Origin: Falsirhodobacter sp. alg1
GTDB lineage: Bacteria > Pseudomonadota > Alphaproteobacteria > Rhodobacterales > Rhodobacteraceae
Assembly: GCF_000739715.2 (NCBI RefSeq)
Contig: NZ_BBJC02000003.1
Span: 16,889 to 80,888, forward strand
Length of the DNA stretch: 64,000 nt
Direction: 5' to 3'
In this document: piece after piece, positions 35,829 to 45,285 of the stretch
Numbering within the stretch: the first letter of the stretch is position 1
Layout of the letters: every line of letters begins with the position of its first letter
The notes under the pieces: model-generated
Told to the model about the DNA's origin: nothing
Seen by the model: only the letters and a program-made list of their open reading frames with translations
Database searches by the model: none
Made by a program: the position numbers and the translations under genes

Positions 35829-37970
35829 TCAGCTTCTACAGGTGCCGGTAGGACCGGGTTTCGATTTGCTGCCAAAGCCCAGAAGATCGACCGACAGGCC
35901 GAATTCAGTGGTTGGGTCAACACTAGACGAGGATGAGTAGTGACGCGAGAGGTAAAGATCGACCGACAAACACTCGTTACTGAACTCCGCGCCGACCGAT
36001 GCGCTGGCCGCGCGATCCAGCACGAAATCATAGCGTGTCGAGGCATTTGCCTTCCATGCGTCGTTTATCTTGTAGCTGCCTGAAAAGTTCATTTCCGACA
36101 GGTCATCGTCGCGATCCTCGGTCGCGTCGGCCATGATGTAGACGTAGGAGGCCGAAAGGGTGAACAGGTCGATCTCGCTGTCCATGCGCATTTCGGATTT
36201 GGTCACATCGAAGGTGTCGTCGAATAATGTCCGGTTGGTCAGGACCAGACCCTCTCCCATGATGATCTGGAATTGCGTCATCCAGTCGCTGGTCTTGCCA
36301 TCAAGCCCTGAGGCGGCGGTGAACTGATCCAGATCGCTGTCACGGAATGTCCGCCCGACGATGGTGCCAAAGCTCCAGCCCGAGGCGGCAACACGGGTGT
36401 ATTGCAGGCCCAGATTCATCCGCGCGCCGCGTTCATAGGCATCATAGCCAGAATAGCGGTTCAAGGAGAACAGGTTGGTTTCGTCGAATTCGACCAGCGT
36501 ACTGTCTTCATTCGGGACATCGTTGGAATCGCTCGGGCTCCAGACAAGCTGCGCGATCGGGCTGAGGATCTGGCTTGTCCCGTTGGAATCGTTGCGCACC
36601 CAGGGCCAGCGGAATTCCACACCGACCGAGCCGTTCAGCTCTCCGTATGTGCCCTCGTATTCGGCATCCTCGTCGATATTGTAGATGTCTCCGGCCAGCT
36701 CTCCCATCGTGGTGCCGAGAATACCGGCGGGCAGAACATAGTTGCGCCGCCAGTCCAGCCGGACCGATGCCCGCTGCGTGTCGCGGCCGTCCGCAATATC
36801 ATCGTCATCGTCATCGGTGTCATAATCCAGATGAGATGTGCGCGTGGCGCTATGCACCTGGAATTCCAGCCCGGCCTCACCGCCCAGGGGGCCGCCGGTG
36901 AAACGGCGGTGCAGCGTGGCATCGGCCACCTGCGACGGGATGGTCGATGTCGGCTCTCCATCGCGGAGCGATTGGAAATTGATGATCCGCCCCGAGATAT
37001 ATTCGTTGCGCCGTGTCCGCGTGGCTTCGGCACTGCTTTCAAGACGGTCCCGTTCTTCCAGCCCGTAATCGTCCATGTATGTGTCGTCGCTGACGGTATC
37101 CACACGCAGTTTGAGCACGTAATCATCGGGCAGTTTGAATTCGCCTGTCGCCAGGATATAGCCGCGCTGCCCGTCCACCAGCTCGTCGGTCGAGGAGGCG
37201 CCGTTGAATTCGATCCAGCCGCTGTTGAAGGCCTGACGGTATTTGATATCGACGGAACGGGTGTTCTTCGTGGTGTAATAGGGCGTGATCGTCAGATCGC
37301 GGCTTTCCCCCAGGGCAAAGAAGTAGGGGATCTTGATGCCGGTTCCGAAATCCGAGGTTGTCCGCACCGAGGGCTGCAATACACCACTGGAACGGGTTAC
37401 GGTCGGGTCGGGCATCCGCAGGCGCGGGATATAGGCAATCGGCACGCCATAGACGCGAAGCTGGGCGTTCTCGAAATAGATCTGCCGTTCCTGCTGGTCG
37501 TGGATGATTTCCTTTGCACGGATTTCCCACAGCGGGGTCGGGTTCGTGGCGCAGATCTGGCACGAGGAGGCGACGGATCTGCCCAGCCGGGTGTAGCGGT
37601 CCCCGATGCGGTTCACCTCGCTTGCGGCTAGTTGCAGCTGGTTGTTCAGTACGACGCGGGCACTGCGAAGGATGCCGTTGGTCATGTCGCCCGAAAGCTC
37701 TGCCTGATCAGCAAGCAGGATCGCACCCTGCCCATCATCCAGCGTGATCGGGCCGGAAATCAGAAGGCTGTCCTTGGCCCGGTCATATTGGACCGAAGAC
37801 GCACGAAGCCGTTGGCCCTGATAGAATATCTCTACGTTGCCGTCGGCGTTCAGGACGTTATTGCCCTGAATCCGCAGGTCATCGGCCACCAGCGTGGCCT
37901 GATCCTGCGCCAAGGCCGGCGCAGCGGGCATGGTAACGGCGAGGGCGAACAGGGCGGCGCGAAGACGCAT
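35829..37970 (-). CDS. lptD: LPS-assembly outer-membrane protein LptD
   Basis: A 713-residue outer-membrane beta-barrel that inserts lipopolysaccharide into the outer leaflet. The signal peptide (MRLRAALFALAVTMPAAPALAQ) is followed by the OstA/jellyroll domain (LVADDLRIQGNNVLNADGNV) and the barrel with alternating beta strands. Conserved cysteines occur in SSCQICATNPTPLWEI, SNECLSVD and the terminal GTCRS, consistent with the disulfides required for LptD maturation. Residues around DYDTDDDDDDIADG form an acidic run, probably an external loop. The start at 37970 overlaps the lptG stop as TGATG. Confidence 0.94.
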   Translation of the reverse strand: MRLRAALFALAVTMPAAPALAQDQATLVADDLRIQGNNVLNADGNVEIFYQGQRLRASSVQYDRAKDSLLISGPITLDDGQGAILLADQAELSGDMTNGILRSARVVLNNQLQLAASEVNRIGDRYTRLGRSVASSCQICATNPTPLWEIRAKEIIHDQQERQIYFENAQLRVYGVPIAYIPRLRMPDPTVTRSSGVLQPSVRTTSDFGTGIKIPYFFALGESRDLTITPYYTTKNTRSVDIKYRQAFNSGWIEFNGASSTDELVDGQRGYILATGEFKLPDDYVLKLRVDTVSDDTYMDDYGLEERDRLESSAEATRTRRNEYISGRIINFQSLRDGEPTSTIPSQVADATLHRRFTGGPLGGEAGLEFQVHSATRTSHLDYDTDDDDDDIADGRDTQRASVRLDWRRNYVLPAGILGTTMGELAGDIYNIDEDAEYEGTYGELNGSVGVEFRWPWVRNDSNGTSQILSPIAQLVWSPSDSNDVPNEDSTLVEFDETNLFSLNRYSGYDAYERGARMNLGLQYTRVAASGWSFGTIVGRTFRDSDLDQFTAASGLDGKTSDWMTQFQIIMGEGLVLTNRTLFDDTFDVTKSEMRMDSEIDLFTLSASYVYIMADATEDRDDDLSEMNFSGSYKINDAWKANASTRYDFVLDRAASASVGAEFSNECLSVDLYLSRHYSSSSSVDPTTEFGLSVDLLGFGSKSKPGPTGTCRS

Positions 37971-39061
37971 CAGCCATCCTCCAGATGCAAAAGAAGGCCA
38001 AGCGAGGCAAGAACGGCAGCGACAGACGGAATCCATGCCGCCAGTATGACAGGTATTTGCCCGCTTTCACCCAGAACTTGGGCAAAATTGCGCAAAAAGA
38101 ATACGGAAAAACCGACCAGAAGCGCGAATAGCACCTTGCTGCCGGTGCGGCCCGCGCGGGCGTGACGCATGGTGAAACCGGCTGCGATCAGGACCATTGC
38201 CGCAAGAAAGATCGGCAGGGACAGTTCGCTCTGGAACCAGACGATATGCTCGCGCGCCTGAAAGCCTGCCACTTCCAGCCCCTTGATGTACTGCGGCAGT
38301 TTCCAGATCGCGATATCGGCAGGATCGCGGAAACCGGCGCGGATGCCGTCCGGCGTCAGATCCGAGGGGATCTTGACCTCGACGGCGAAGGTAGCCGTCG
38401 CTTCGGGGTTGTCATCGTCCAGCTTCCAGCGTTTGGCGTCCTTCAAGGTCCATTGGCCGGGCGTCAGCGTGGCTTCTTCTGCTTCGGTGCGACCTGTCAG
38501 CTGGCCGTCGCGGTTGAAGTTGAGGATGGTCACGCCGCTCAGGAAGGTGCCGTTGGCGTTTGCACGCTGCGCCCTGATGACGGTCTGGCCCGTCGCGCTG
38601 CCCTGACGCAGCCACAACCCCTCACCCGAGACGGAAAGCGTGCGGGAACTGTCCTGCTCCATCCGGGCCACGACCGAGGCGTATTTGTTCGATGTTGCCG
38701 CAACCAGCGGGTTCAGCACCGCAACGACGCCCACCCCCAGAAGAAAGGCCGTGATCGCGGGGGCGGCCAGAATTCGCAATCCCGCGCGGCCCGCGGCCCG
38801 CATCACCACCAGTTCGGAAGAGCGGGACAGACCCATGAACAGGGCGATGGCCGCCAGAATGAAGATCAACGGCAGGATGGTGTACAGGCTGGAGGGGACA
38901 TGCAGCAGCGCAAGCTCCATCGCCTGACCGAAGCTGACCCGGCCCGAAAAGCGGCGAAGCTGGTCCAGCAGATCGATGAGCAGCAGAATTCCGAAGAAAA
39001 TCGCCGTTACCCGCAGGACCATGCGCGCAAATCTGCGGGCAACGTAAAAGCTGAGGATCAT
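37970..39061 (-). CDS. lptG: LPS export ABC transporter permease LptG
   Basis: A 363-residue inner-membrane permease that with LptF and LptB extracts lipopolysaccharide from the inner membrane. The first helices follow MILSFYVARRFARMV and contain LLIDLLDQLRRFSG. The middle region is a periplasmic beta-jellyroll, and the end has three more helices (LSLPIFLAAMVLIAAGF onward). The ATG at 39061 overlaps the lptF stop by ATGA; the 62-residue upstream extension lies inside lptF and is rejected. Confidence 0.95.
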   Translation of the reverse strand: MILSFYVARRFARMVLRVTAIFFGILLLIDLLDQLRRFSGRVSFGQAMELALLHVPSSLYTILPLIFILAAIALFMGLSRSSELVVMRAAGRAGLRILAAPAITAFLLGVGVVAVLNPLVAATSNKYASVVARMEQDSSRTLSVSGEGLWLRQGSATGQTVIRAQRANANGTFLSGVTILNFNRDGQLTGRTEAEEATLTPGQWTLKDAKRWKLDDDNPEATATFAVEVKIPSDLTPDGIRAGFRDPADIAIWKLPQYIKGLEVAGFQAREHIVWFQSELSLPIFLAAMVLIAAGFTMRHARAGRTGSKVLFALLVGFSVFFLRNFAQVLGESGQIPVILAAWIPSVAAVLASLGLLLHLEDG

Positions 39062-40158
39062 GCGCTCCGCCTCCGCTTGGGGCGTTGCGACCACCACAGC
39101 AGTGCTGCGGCGATCAGGCAGCCGAACACCGGCGCGGCATAGGCCAGAATCCAGCCCATCGCGATCTGGGGCCCGATGGACGCCGAGATGGTATTGATCA
39201 GCTGCACCACGATCAGCAGCAACACGCCGCCCGCGATCTGCCGCCATAGCCCGAACCGGCTGAACGACCCCAGAATCAGCGCCGCAAACCCGATCAACGT
39301 GGCTGCCAGGCCCAGCAGGGGCTGGGCCAGACGATCATGCCCCTCGAAGACCATCTCTGCCCGCTCACTCCGCGTTTCCTCCATTAGCGAATCGGTCGGT
39401 TGCAGCAGTTCGAGTGTGGAAAGCTCGTTCATGCGGCGTGGTCCGCGGACGGGGGTGTCAAGCATCGCGCCGATATCATAGGTGAAATCGGCAAAGCGGG
39501 TCACGGACAGCCGCCCGCTTGCCAGTGTCTGGGCCATCCCGTTCAGCATGATCAGCTTGGGGCCTGTATCGCTCCGGACCAGCAGCGAACTGGCGGCGGT
39601 ATAAAGCACCTGCTCGGCACCACGATCATCCTGAAGAAACAGGCCCTCCAGCTCTCCGTTCGGGGAGATTTCCCGGATGTAGAGCGTGATGCCATCGGCC
39701 GGATGCAGAAAGGTGCCGTCCTTCACGAATTGCGCAGCAAGGCTATCGCTGACCTCGACCGTGCGGTCGGCAAGGATATTGCGGCTGAGGGGGACCAGCA
39801 GGTTCATCAGGATCAGCATCATCACGGCCACGATCATGCCGAAATAGACGACAGGCCGTGCCAGCCGGAACGAGGAGAAGCCTGTGGCCTGCATGACCAC
39901 CAGTTCGGATTCCGATACCAGCCGGTTGACCGCGTAGACCGTGGCGACAAAGGCCGAGATAGGCAGCACCAGCCGGATCACATTCGGAAGGGTCAGCAAC
40001 GAAAACTCGAGAAAGACAAGGGCGGACTGGCCGTCACCGATCAGCTGTTCGAACAGGCTGACGGCCGTGTTGATCCAGTAGATCGCCACAAGCACGAGCG
40101 AGAAGAAACCGAACAACTGCAAGAGTTGCGACAGCATGTATCTGTCGAATCTTGCCAC
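39058..40158 (-). CDS. lptF: LPS export ABC transporter permease LptF
   Basis: A 366-residue inner-membrane permease, partner of LptG. It has three N-terminal helices (LFGFFSLVLVAIYWINTAVSLF, LTLPNVIRLVLPISAF), the SESELVVMQATG block typical of LptF/LptG, a periplasmic jellyroll and three C-terminal helices. The start is GTG at 40158, supported by GAGGG upstream. It is first in the operon lptF-lptG-lptD-surA-pdxA-rsmA and divergent from pepA; the 146-base spacer must hold both promoters, though I could not single out a convincing one. Confidence 0.94.
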   Translation of the reverse strand: MARFDRYMLSQLLQLFGFFSLVLVAIYWINTAVSLFEQLIGDGQSALVFLEFSLLTLPNVIRLVLPISAFVATVYAVNRLVSESELVVMQATGFSSFRLARPVVYFGMIVAVMMLILMNLLVPLSRNILADRTVEVSDSLAAQFVKDGTFLHPADGITLYIREISPNGELEGLFLQDDRGAEQVLYTAASSLLVRSDTGPKLIMLNGMAQTLASGRLSVTRFADFTYDIGAMLDTPVRGPRRMNELSTLELLQPTDSLMEETRSERAEMVFEGHDRLAQPLLGLAATLIGFAALILGSFSRFGLWRQIAGGVLLLIVVQLINTISASIGPQIAMGWILAYAAPVFGCLIAAALLWWSQRPKRRRSA

Positions 40159-40304
40159 TTCATCCCTCGTTCTTATCTGTTTTCCCGAAACTAGCCGAAA
40201 CGCGTGGCGGGGAAAACTGCTATCTGGTTATTCCGGGGGGCAAAGACTAGGCTCACGCGGAAGTTTGCCTTGCTCTTAACCTGTTTCGCCTGACGGAGAC
40301 GCCG

Positions 40305-41774
40305 ATGACCCTGCATGTATCCCCCAAATTCGTGGAAACCGACATCGAACGGATTGCCGGCAGCACGGGCCGCATCGTCGTGTTTCTTGGCGAGGGCGGC
40401 AAGATGGGGACGGCGGCACGACATGTGGATGTGCTGACGGGCGGCCTGTTGGAGCGTGTGGCAAAATCCGACGCATTTGCCAAGCTGGGCGCGGGAGAGG
40501 GGATCGATCTGGCCTTTCCGACAGGGCTGATGGCCGACCGCCTGCAGGTTCTGCGGCTGGACAGCAAGGATGACGCCGATGCCGCCCGCAAGGCCGGGGC
40601 CGCGATCGGCCAGGCCATTAGCGCCGAGGATGCGCTGGTGCTTGCGGATGGTGTGGGTCGCGCGGCAGAGGTCGCCTTCGGCATCTCGCTGCGCGCCTAC
40701 CGTTTCGAAGCCCGCAAATCGGTCAGCTCCGATAAGTTCGGCGCGGTGACCCTGATGGTGAACGGCTGTGAGGCTGTCGCTGCCGAGGCCGCTCCGCTGG
40801 CGGCATTGGCCGAGGGGGTGTGCTTTACCCGTGATCTGGTGAACGAACCGGCGAATATCCTGACCACCACCGAATTTGCCGATCGTCTGCTGGCGATGCG
40901 CGATCTGGGGCTGGAGGTTGAGGTGCTGGAAGAGGCGCAGCTGGCCGAACTGGGCATGGGCGCACTTCTGGGCGTTGGCCTCGGTTCGCCGACGCCGACC
41001 AAGATCGTGGTCATGCAGTGGAATGGCGGTGGCGAAGAGCCGCCCTTCGCGCTGATCGGCAAGGGCGTCGTATTCGATACGGGCGGCATCTCCATCAAGC
41101 CTGCGGGCGGGATGGAGGATATGACCATGGACATGGGGGGTGCCGGAACCGTGGCCGGTGTGATGCGTGCCCTGGCCCTGCGCAAGGCAAAGGCGAATGT
41201 CGTTGCCCTGGTCGGCCTGGTCGAGAATATGCCCGACGGGTTGGCGCAGCGTCCAGGTGACGTTGTCAAATCCATGAAGGGCGACACCATCGAGGTGATC
41301 AATACCGATGCCGAGGGCCGTTTGGTGCTGGCGGACGTGATGTGGTACGCGCAGGAACGTTTCAAACCGGTCGGAATGGTTGATCTGGCTACCTTGACCG
41401 GCGCGATCATCGTGGCGCTGGGCCACGAGAATGCGGGCGTATTCTCCAATGATGATTCGCTGTGCGAGGCGTTTCTTGCGGCAGCCCGCACCGAGGGAGA
41501 GGGCGCATGGCGCCTGCCGATGGGCGATGCCTATGATGCGCGTCTCAAATCCCGCGTGGCCGATATGCGCAATGTGGGCACGGGGCGTGACGGTGGTTCC
41601 ATCGTGGCCGCGCAATTCCTGAAGCGCTTTGTCAAAAGCGATACGCCGTGGATCCATCTGGATATTGCGGGCACGGCCTCACTGAAGGGAAGCAGTGCCT
41701 TTGCCCCCGCAGGCGCAACCGGCTGGGGGGTTCTGGCATTGAACCGCCTGATCCGCGACCGTTTTGAGGGGTAA
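40305..41774 (+). CDS. pepA: Leucyl aminopeptidase (M17)
   Basis: A 489-residue cytosolic two-metal aminopeptidase releasing N-terminal residues from peptides. Metal and catalytic motifs are GKGVVFDTGGISIKP, MDMGGAGTVAG and the family signature NTDAEGRLVLAD; the C-terminal block SDTPWIHLDIAGTA is also diagnostic. The oligopeptides imported by the opp system are plausible substrates. It is followed after three bases by holC, a conserved pairing. Confidence 0.96.
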   Translation: MTLHVSPKFVETDIERIAGSTGRIVVFLGEGGKMGTAARHVDVLTGGLLERVAKSDAFAKLGAGEGIDLAFPTGLMADRLQVLRLDSKDDADAARKAGAAIGQAISAEDALVLADGVGRAAEVAFGISLRAYRFEARKSVSSDKFGAVTLMVNGCEAVAAEAAPLAALAEGVCFTRDLVNEPANILTTTEFADRLLAMRDLGLEVEVLEEAQLAELGMGALLGVGLGSPTPTKIVVMQWNGGGEEPPFALIGKGVVFDTGGISIKPAGGMEDMTMDMGGAGTVAGVMRALALRKAKANVVALVGLVENMPDGLAQRPGDVVKSMKGDTIEVINTDAEGRLVLADVMWYAQERFKPVGMVDLATLTGAIIVALGHENAGVFSNDDSLCEAFLAAARTEGEGAWRLPMGDAYDARLKSRVADMRNVGTGRDGGSIVAAQFLKRFVKSDTPWIHLDIAGTASLKGSSAFAPAGATGWGVLALNRLIRDRFEG

Positions 41775-41777
41775 GCG

Positions 41778-42245
41778 ATGCCGGTGATGTTCTATCACCT
41801 GACGCATTCAAAGCAGGAGGATACCGTGTTCACCCTGCTGTCCCGTGCGCTGGGCGCGGGATGGCGGGTGATGGTGCGCGGCAGCAATCCCGAAGGTCTG
41901 GATCATCTGGATCGGGCCCTGTGGACTGCCAGTGACGACAGTTTCCTTCCCCATGGTCGGGAAGGGGGCGCACATGATGCCCTGCAACCCGTGCTGTTGG
42001 GCACAGGAAAGGGCACGAATAATGCAAACTGCCTGATGGTGGTGGATGGGGCGGCCTTTGACCCGGCCGAGGCCGGGGCGCTGGACCGGCTGTGGGTGCT
42101 GTTTGACGGAATGGATGATGCGGCGCTGGCCCATGCCCGCGATCAGTGGCGGGCCGTGGTCGGTGCAGGCGTTGCAGCCCAATACTGGTCCGAAGAGGGG
42201 GGGCGATGGGAGAAGAAGGCCGAGCGCGGTACCGCCAGCGCGTAA
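41778..42245 (+). CDS. holC: DNA polymerase III chi subunit
   Basis: A 155-residue clamp-loader accessory protein that links the polymerase III holoenzyme to SSB. It begins MPVMFYHLTHSKQEDTV and has LLSRALGAGWRVMVR and LDRALWTASDDSFLPHG, the standard HolC motifs. It lies three bases after pepA. Its last 40 bases overlap the start region of the acetyltransferase gene. Confidence 0.94.
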   Translation: MPVMFYHLTHSKQEDTVFTLLSRALGAGWRVMVRGSNPEGLDHLDRALWTASDDSFLPHGREGGAHDALQPVLLGTGKGTNNANCLMVVDGAAFDPAEAGALDRLWVLFDGMDDAALAHARDQWRAVVGAGVAAQYWSEEGGRWEKKAERGTASA

Positions 42246-42712
42246 GGATTCGTGCTGAAACCCCCGAGGATTATCCTGAAATCGACAATATCGTCCGTGC
42301 GGCCTATGGGCGCGTTGCAGAGGCTGCGCTGATCGATGCATTGCGATCGGACGGGGCGGTGCAGCTGGCACTGGTGGCCGAATGGCAGCAGGAGATTGTT
42401 GGTCATGTGCTGCTGGCGACCCTTGATGCGCCGTTTTCAGCCTGTGCGATGGCTCCGCTTGCCGTTGCCCCGTTGTGGCAGGATCAGGGCATCGGAACGG
42501 CGCTGGTGATGGCAGCGCTTGAGGCCCATCCCTGCAATGCCGTTTTCGTTCGCGGCGCGGAGGAGTATTTCGGGCGGTTCGGGTTTTCGTCGGCCAAAGC
42601 TGCGGGATATGCCTGCGCCTTTGCCGGACCCTCCTTGCTGGTGCGTGCGGCGGATGATGTTCCGCCGACGGGGCAACTGTTCTATCCGCAGGCCTTTGCC
42701 GCGCTTGCCTAG
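42206..42712 (+). CDS. GNAT-family N-acetyltransferase
   Basis: A 168-residue acetyl-CoA-dependent acyltransferase of the YhbS type. The fold elements are VRIRAETPEDYPEIDNIVRAAYG at the start, MAPLAVAPLWQDQGIGTALVMAAL for acetyl-CoA binding, and VRGAEEYFGRFGFSSAKAAGY near the end. The substrate is not known. The ATG at 42206 follows a purine-rich AGAGGGGGGG tract and overlaps holC by 40 bases; a later start would cut into the first strand. Its TAG overlaps the convergent protease stop as CTAG. Confidence 0.85.
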   Translation: MGEEGRARYRQRVRIRAETPEDYPEIDNIVRAAYGRVAEAALIDALRSDGAVQLALVAEWQQEIVGHVLLATLDAPFSACAMAPLAVAPLWQDQGIGTALVMAALEAHPCNAVFVRGAEEYFGRFGFSSAKAAGYACAFAGPSLLVRAADDVPPTGQLFYPQAFAALA

Positions 42713-43284
42713 CGGCGCAGAACCATCCGGTCGCCGGAAATCTCCATATGGAACTGGCCGAGATAACTCATCCCCAGGAGGGATTCATTCAGCTCTCCGC
42801 CGTTGACGTAAGCCACGACATTGCGGTCCATGAATTGCCCCAGAGTGACGGAGGCCAGTTTGACCCGGGCCGTGGCCACGACACCATTGGCCGTATTGGC
42901 CGTGCCCAGATAGTGCAGATTACCCGGCTCAAGGCCGGCACGTTCGGCATCCCGTTCCGACAGCACGATACCCGAAGCGCCGGTATCCACCAGAAAGCGG
43001 ATGTTCGTACCGTTCACATTCACGGTCAGATAGTAATGCCCGTCGGCGGCGCGGGGAATTTCAAGCGAATCCGCCTTGGCGATCTGGCGGGTCGGGGTCA
43101 GGGTGGGGCCCATCTCTGTCCACAGGCCATAGCCTGCGGCCACAGCCAGAAAGATCAGGCCCCATGCGACCAGCGTCCGCAGCGCTGCCCCCATCCGTCC
43201 GCGATATTCGACGACGATCCAGCTGCCGACAAAGACCAGCAGCAACGCAAGGTATCCCAGGCGCCCCAGATCGTAGCCGTCCAT
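42709..43284 (-). CDS. Retropepsin-like aspartic protease, membrane anchored (TIGR02281 family)
   Basis: A 191-residue protein with two N-terminal membrane helices (LGYLALLLVFVGSWIVV and LRTLVAWGLIFLAVAAGYGLW) and a single aspartic protease domain. The active-site triad is FLVDTGASGIVL and the flap-like region is NLHYLGTANTANG; LLGMSYLGQFHMEI is the second conserved block. Such one-domain proteases act as dimers. The physiological substrate is unknown. It starts four bases after the end of the upstream ABC-F gene and is probably co-transcribed with it. Confidence 0.9.
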   Translation of the reverse strand: MDGYDLGRLGYLALLLVFVGSWIVVEYRGRMGAALRTLVAWGLIFLAVAAGYGLWTEMGPTLTPTRQIAKADSLEIPRAADGHYYLTVNVNGTNIRFLVDTGASGIVLSERDAERAGLEPGNLHYLGTANTANGVVATARVKLASVTLGQFMDRNVVAYVNGGELNESLLGMSYLGQFHMEISGDRMVLRR

Positions 43285-43288
43285 CGGC

Positions 43289-45124
43289 TCAGCCTGCCGC
43301 TTCGAGCTTGCTCTGGGCGCGCAGCCACATGTCTTCCGCCCGGTCCAGCGCCTCCATCACCTCGGCGTATTTCTTCTGCCAGACTTCGGCTTCGGCCGGC
43401 CGTTCGTACAGCTCGGGGTTGGCCAGTTTGGTTGCCAGCTTCTCACGCATATCGGTCAGCTTGCCGACCCGCTCTTCGCATTTGCGAACCTCGGCCTTCA
43501 TGGCTTGGGTATCTTCGCGACTGACGGCTTTCTTCTTGGGTGCCGCTTTGGGTTTCTCGGGTTCATCCCCGGAAAGCAGCATCTTGCGATAGGCTTCCAG
43601 ATCCTGATCGAAGGGGTTTACGGCCCCGTCCTTTACCAGCCAGAGCCTGTCCGCCACCAGCGACAGCAGGTGCATGTCGTGGCTGACAAGGATGACCGCG
43701 CCGGAGTATCCGTTCAGCGCCTCGGTCAGGGCCTCGCGGCTCTCCATGTCGAGGTGGTTGGTCGGTTCGTCAAGGATCAGCAGATGCGGCGCATCCAGCG
43801 TGGCCAGCAGCAGCGACAGCCGTGCCTTTTGCCCGCCCGAAAGGCGCCCCACGGCCGTTTCCGCCTGATCCGCGCCAAGCCCGAATCCGGCAAGCCTTGC
43901 GCGCAGGCGCGGTTGCCCTTCGGCAGGGCGCATGGCCTGAAGGTGTTGCAATGGCGTTTCATCGACATGCAGCTCATCAACCTGATGCTGCGCAAAATAG
44001 CCGATACGCAATTTGGAAGATCGCGTCACATTGCCATCGATCACCGGCAGTTTGCCCGCCAGCATCTTGGAAAGGGTGGATTTCCCCTCACCGTTGCGGC
44101 CCAGAAGGGCGATCCGGTCATCCTGATCCACCCGCAGCGACAGCCGCCGCAGCACCGGTTTGCCGTCATAGCCCACGGAGGCGCCATCCATATTGATGAT
44201 GGGCGGTGACAGTTCTTCGGGTTCGGGGAAGGTGAACACCTGTTTCCGCGCCTCTTCGGGCGGGGTGATGGTTTCCATCTTCTCCAGCATCTTCACGCGC
44301 GATTGCGCCTGAACGGCCTTGGAGGCCTTGGCCTTGAACCTGTCGACAAAGCTTTGCAGGTGGGCCCGGCGTGCGTCCTGCTTCTTGGCCTCGGCGGCCT
44401 GTACGGCACGGCGTTCGGCCATCTGGCGGGCAAACTGGTCGTAGGGCCCGGTCCAGTAGGTCAGCTTCTTGCTGTCCAGATGCAGGATGCCTTGAACTGC
44501 CCGGTTCAGCAGGCCCCGATCATGCGAAATGATCAGAACGGTATGCGGATATTTCTGGAGATAGCTTTCCAGCCACAGCGCCCCTTCAAGATCCAGATAG
44601 TTGGTCGGCTCGTCCAGCAGCAGCAGGTCCGGCTGGGCAAAAAGCACGCCCGCCAGCGCCACGCGCATCCGCCAGCCCCCCGAGAAATCGGAGCAGGGGC
44701 GCAGCTGCGCCTCGGCATCGAAGCCCAGACCCTTCAGGATCTGCGAGGCGCGCCCTTCGGCGGACCAGGCATCGATATCGCTCAGCCGTGTCTGCACCTC
44801 GGCAATACGTGCGGGATCGGTGGCGGTTTCGGCCTCGGCCAGCAATTCGGCCCGTTCGGTATCGGCGGCAAGCACCGTATCCAGAAGCGAGGTCGAGGAG
44901 GAAGGTACCTCCTGTGCCACGCCACCGATCCTTGCGCGGGAGGGGAGGCTGATCTCACCCCCTTCCAGCGCCAGTTCGCTCTTGATAAGGCGGAACAGCG
45001 TGGTTTTACCCGCCCCGTTCCGACCCACGAGCCCGACCTTGTGGCCGGTGGGGATGGTTGCCGAAGCGTTCTCGAAGAGCGGGCGGCCTTCGATCGAATA
45101 TGTGATATCTGAAATGCGAAGCAT
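43289..45124 (-). CDS. ABC-F family ATPase (YheS-like)
   Basis: A 611-residue cytosolic protein with two ABC domains and no membrane part, hence the ABC-F translation-factor family acting on ribosomes. Walker A motifs are GRNGAGKTT and GRNGEGKST; signatures are FSGGWRMRVAL and LSGGQKARLSL; Walker B motifs are LLLLDEPTNYLD and LLILDEPTNHLD. The linker between domains is basic and helical (AKASKAVQAQSRVKML). A charged C-terminal coiled coil (about residues 520-605) follows. The start MLRISDITYSIEGRPLF and length fit YheS more than EttA or Uup. The exact role is not known for this branch. Confidence 0.92.
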   Translation of the reverse strand: MLRISDITYSIEGRPLFENASATIPTGHKVGLVGRNGAGKTTLFRLIKSELALEGGEISLPSRARIGGVAQEVPSSSTSLLDTVLAADTERAELLAEAETATDPARIAEVQTRLSDIDAWSAEGRASQILKGLGFDAEAQLRPCSDFSGGWRMRVALAGVLFAQPDLLLLDEPTNYLDLEGALWLESYLQKYPHTVLIISHDRGLLNRAVQGILHLDSKKLTYWTGPYDQFARQMAERRAVQAAEAKKQDARRAHLQSFVDRFKAKASKAVQAQSRVKMLEKMETITPPEEARKQVFTFPEPEELSPPIINMDGASVGYDGKPVLRRLSLRVDQDDRIALLGRNGEGKSTLSKMLAGKLPVIDGNVTRSSKLRIGYFAQHQVDELHVDETPLQHLQAMRPAEGQPRLRARLAGFGLGADQAETAVGRLSGGQKARLSLLLATLDAPHLLILDEPTNHLDMESREALTEALNGYSGAVILVSHDMHLLSLVADRLWLVKDGAVNPFDQDLEAYRKMLLSGDEPEKPKAAPKKKAVSREDTQAMKAEVRKCEERVGKLTDMREKLATKLANPELYERPAEAEVWQKKYAEVMEALDRAEDMWLRAQSKLEAAG

Positions 45125-45285
45125 CCGTCCCGCTTGCCCTAAGCGTGCGTAAACGTCAATGTGGTACAGCTACGCGCTGCGGCGGCCCATGGCGGCTTTG
45201 GGGTGTACAGGACGACGATTGAAATGGATTTCAGGCGGTATTGAGACTATAGCCGCCCGAATGACTGCTGCGGGGAAAGAGTGTT

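Noticed and set aside
40191-41657. Long open frame antisense to pepA
   Set aside because: The pepA product has the full M17 signature. The antisense product is His/Gln/Arg-rich shadow sequence without a known fold or ribosome site.
45224-45244. Six-codon frame MDFRRY before the DAHP synthase as an aromatic attenuation leader
   Set aside because: It has one Phe and one Tyr only, no ribosome site, and no terminator/antiterminator pair downstream. The nearby GGCGG/CCGCC pairing is too short.
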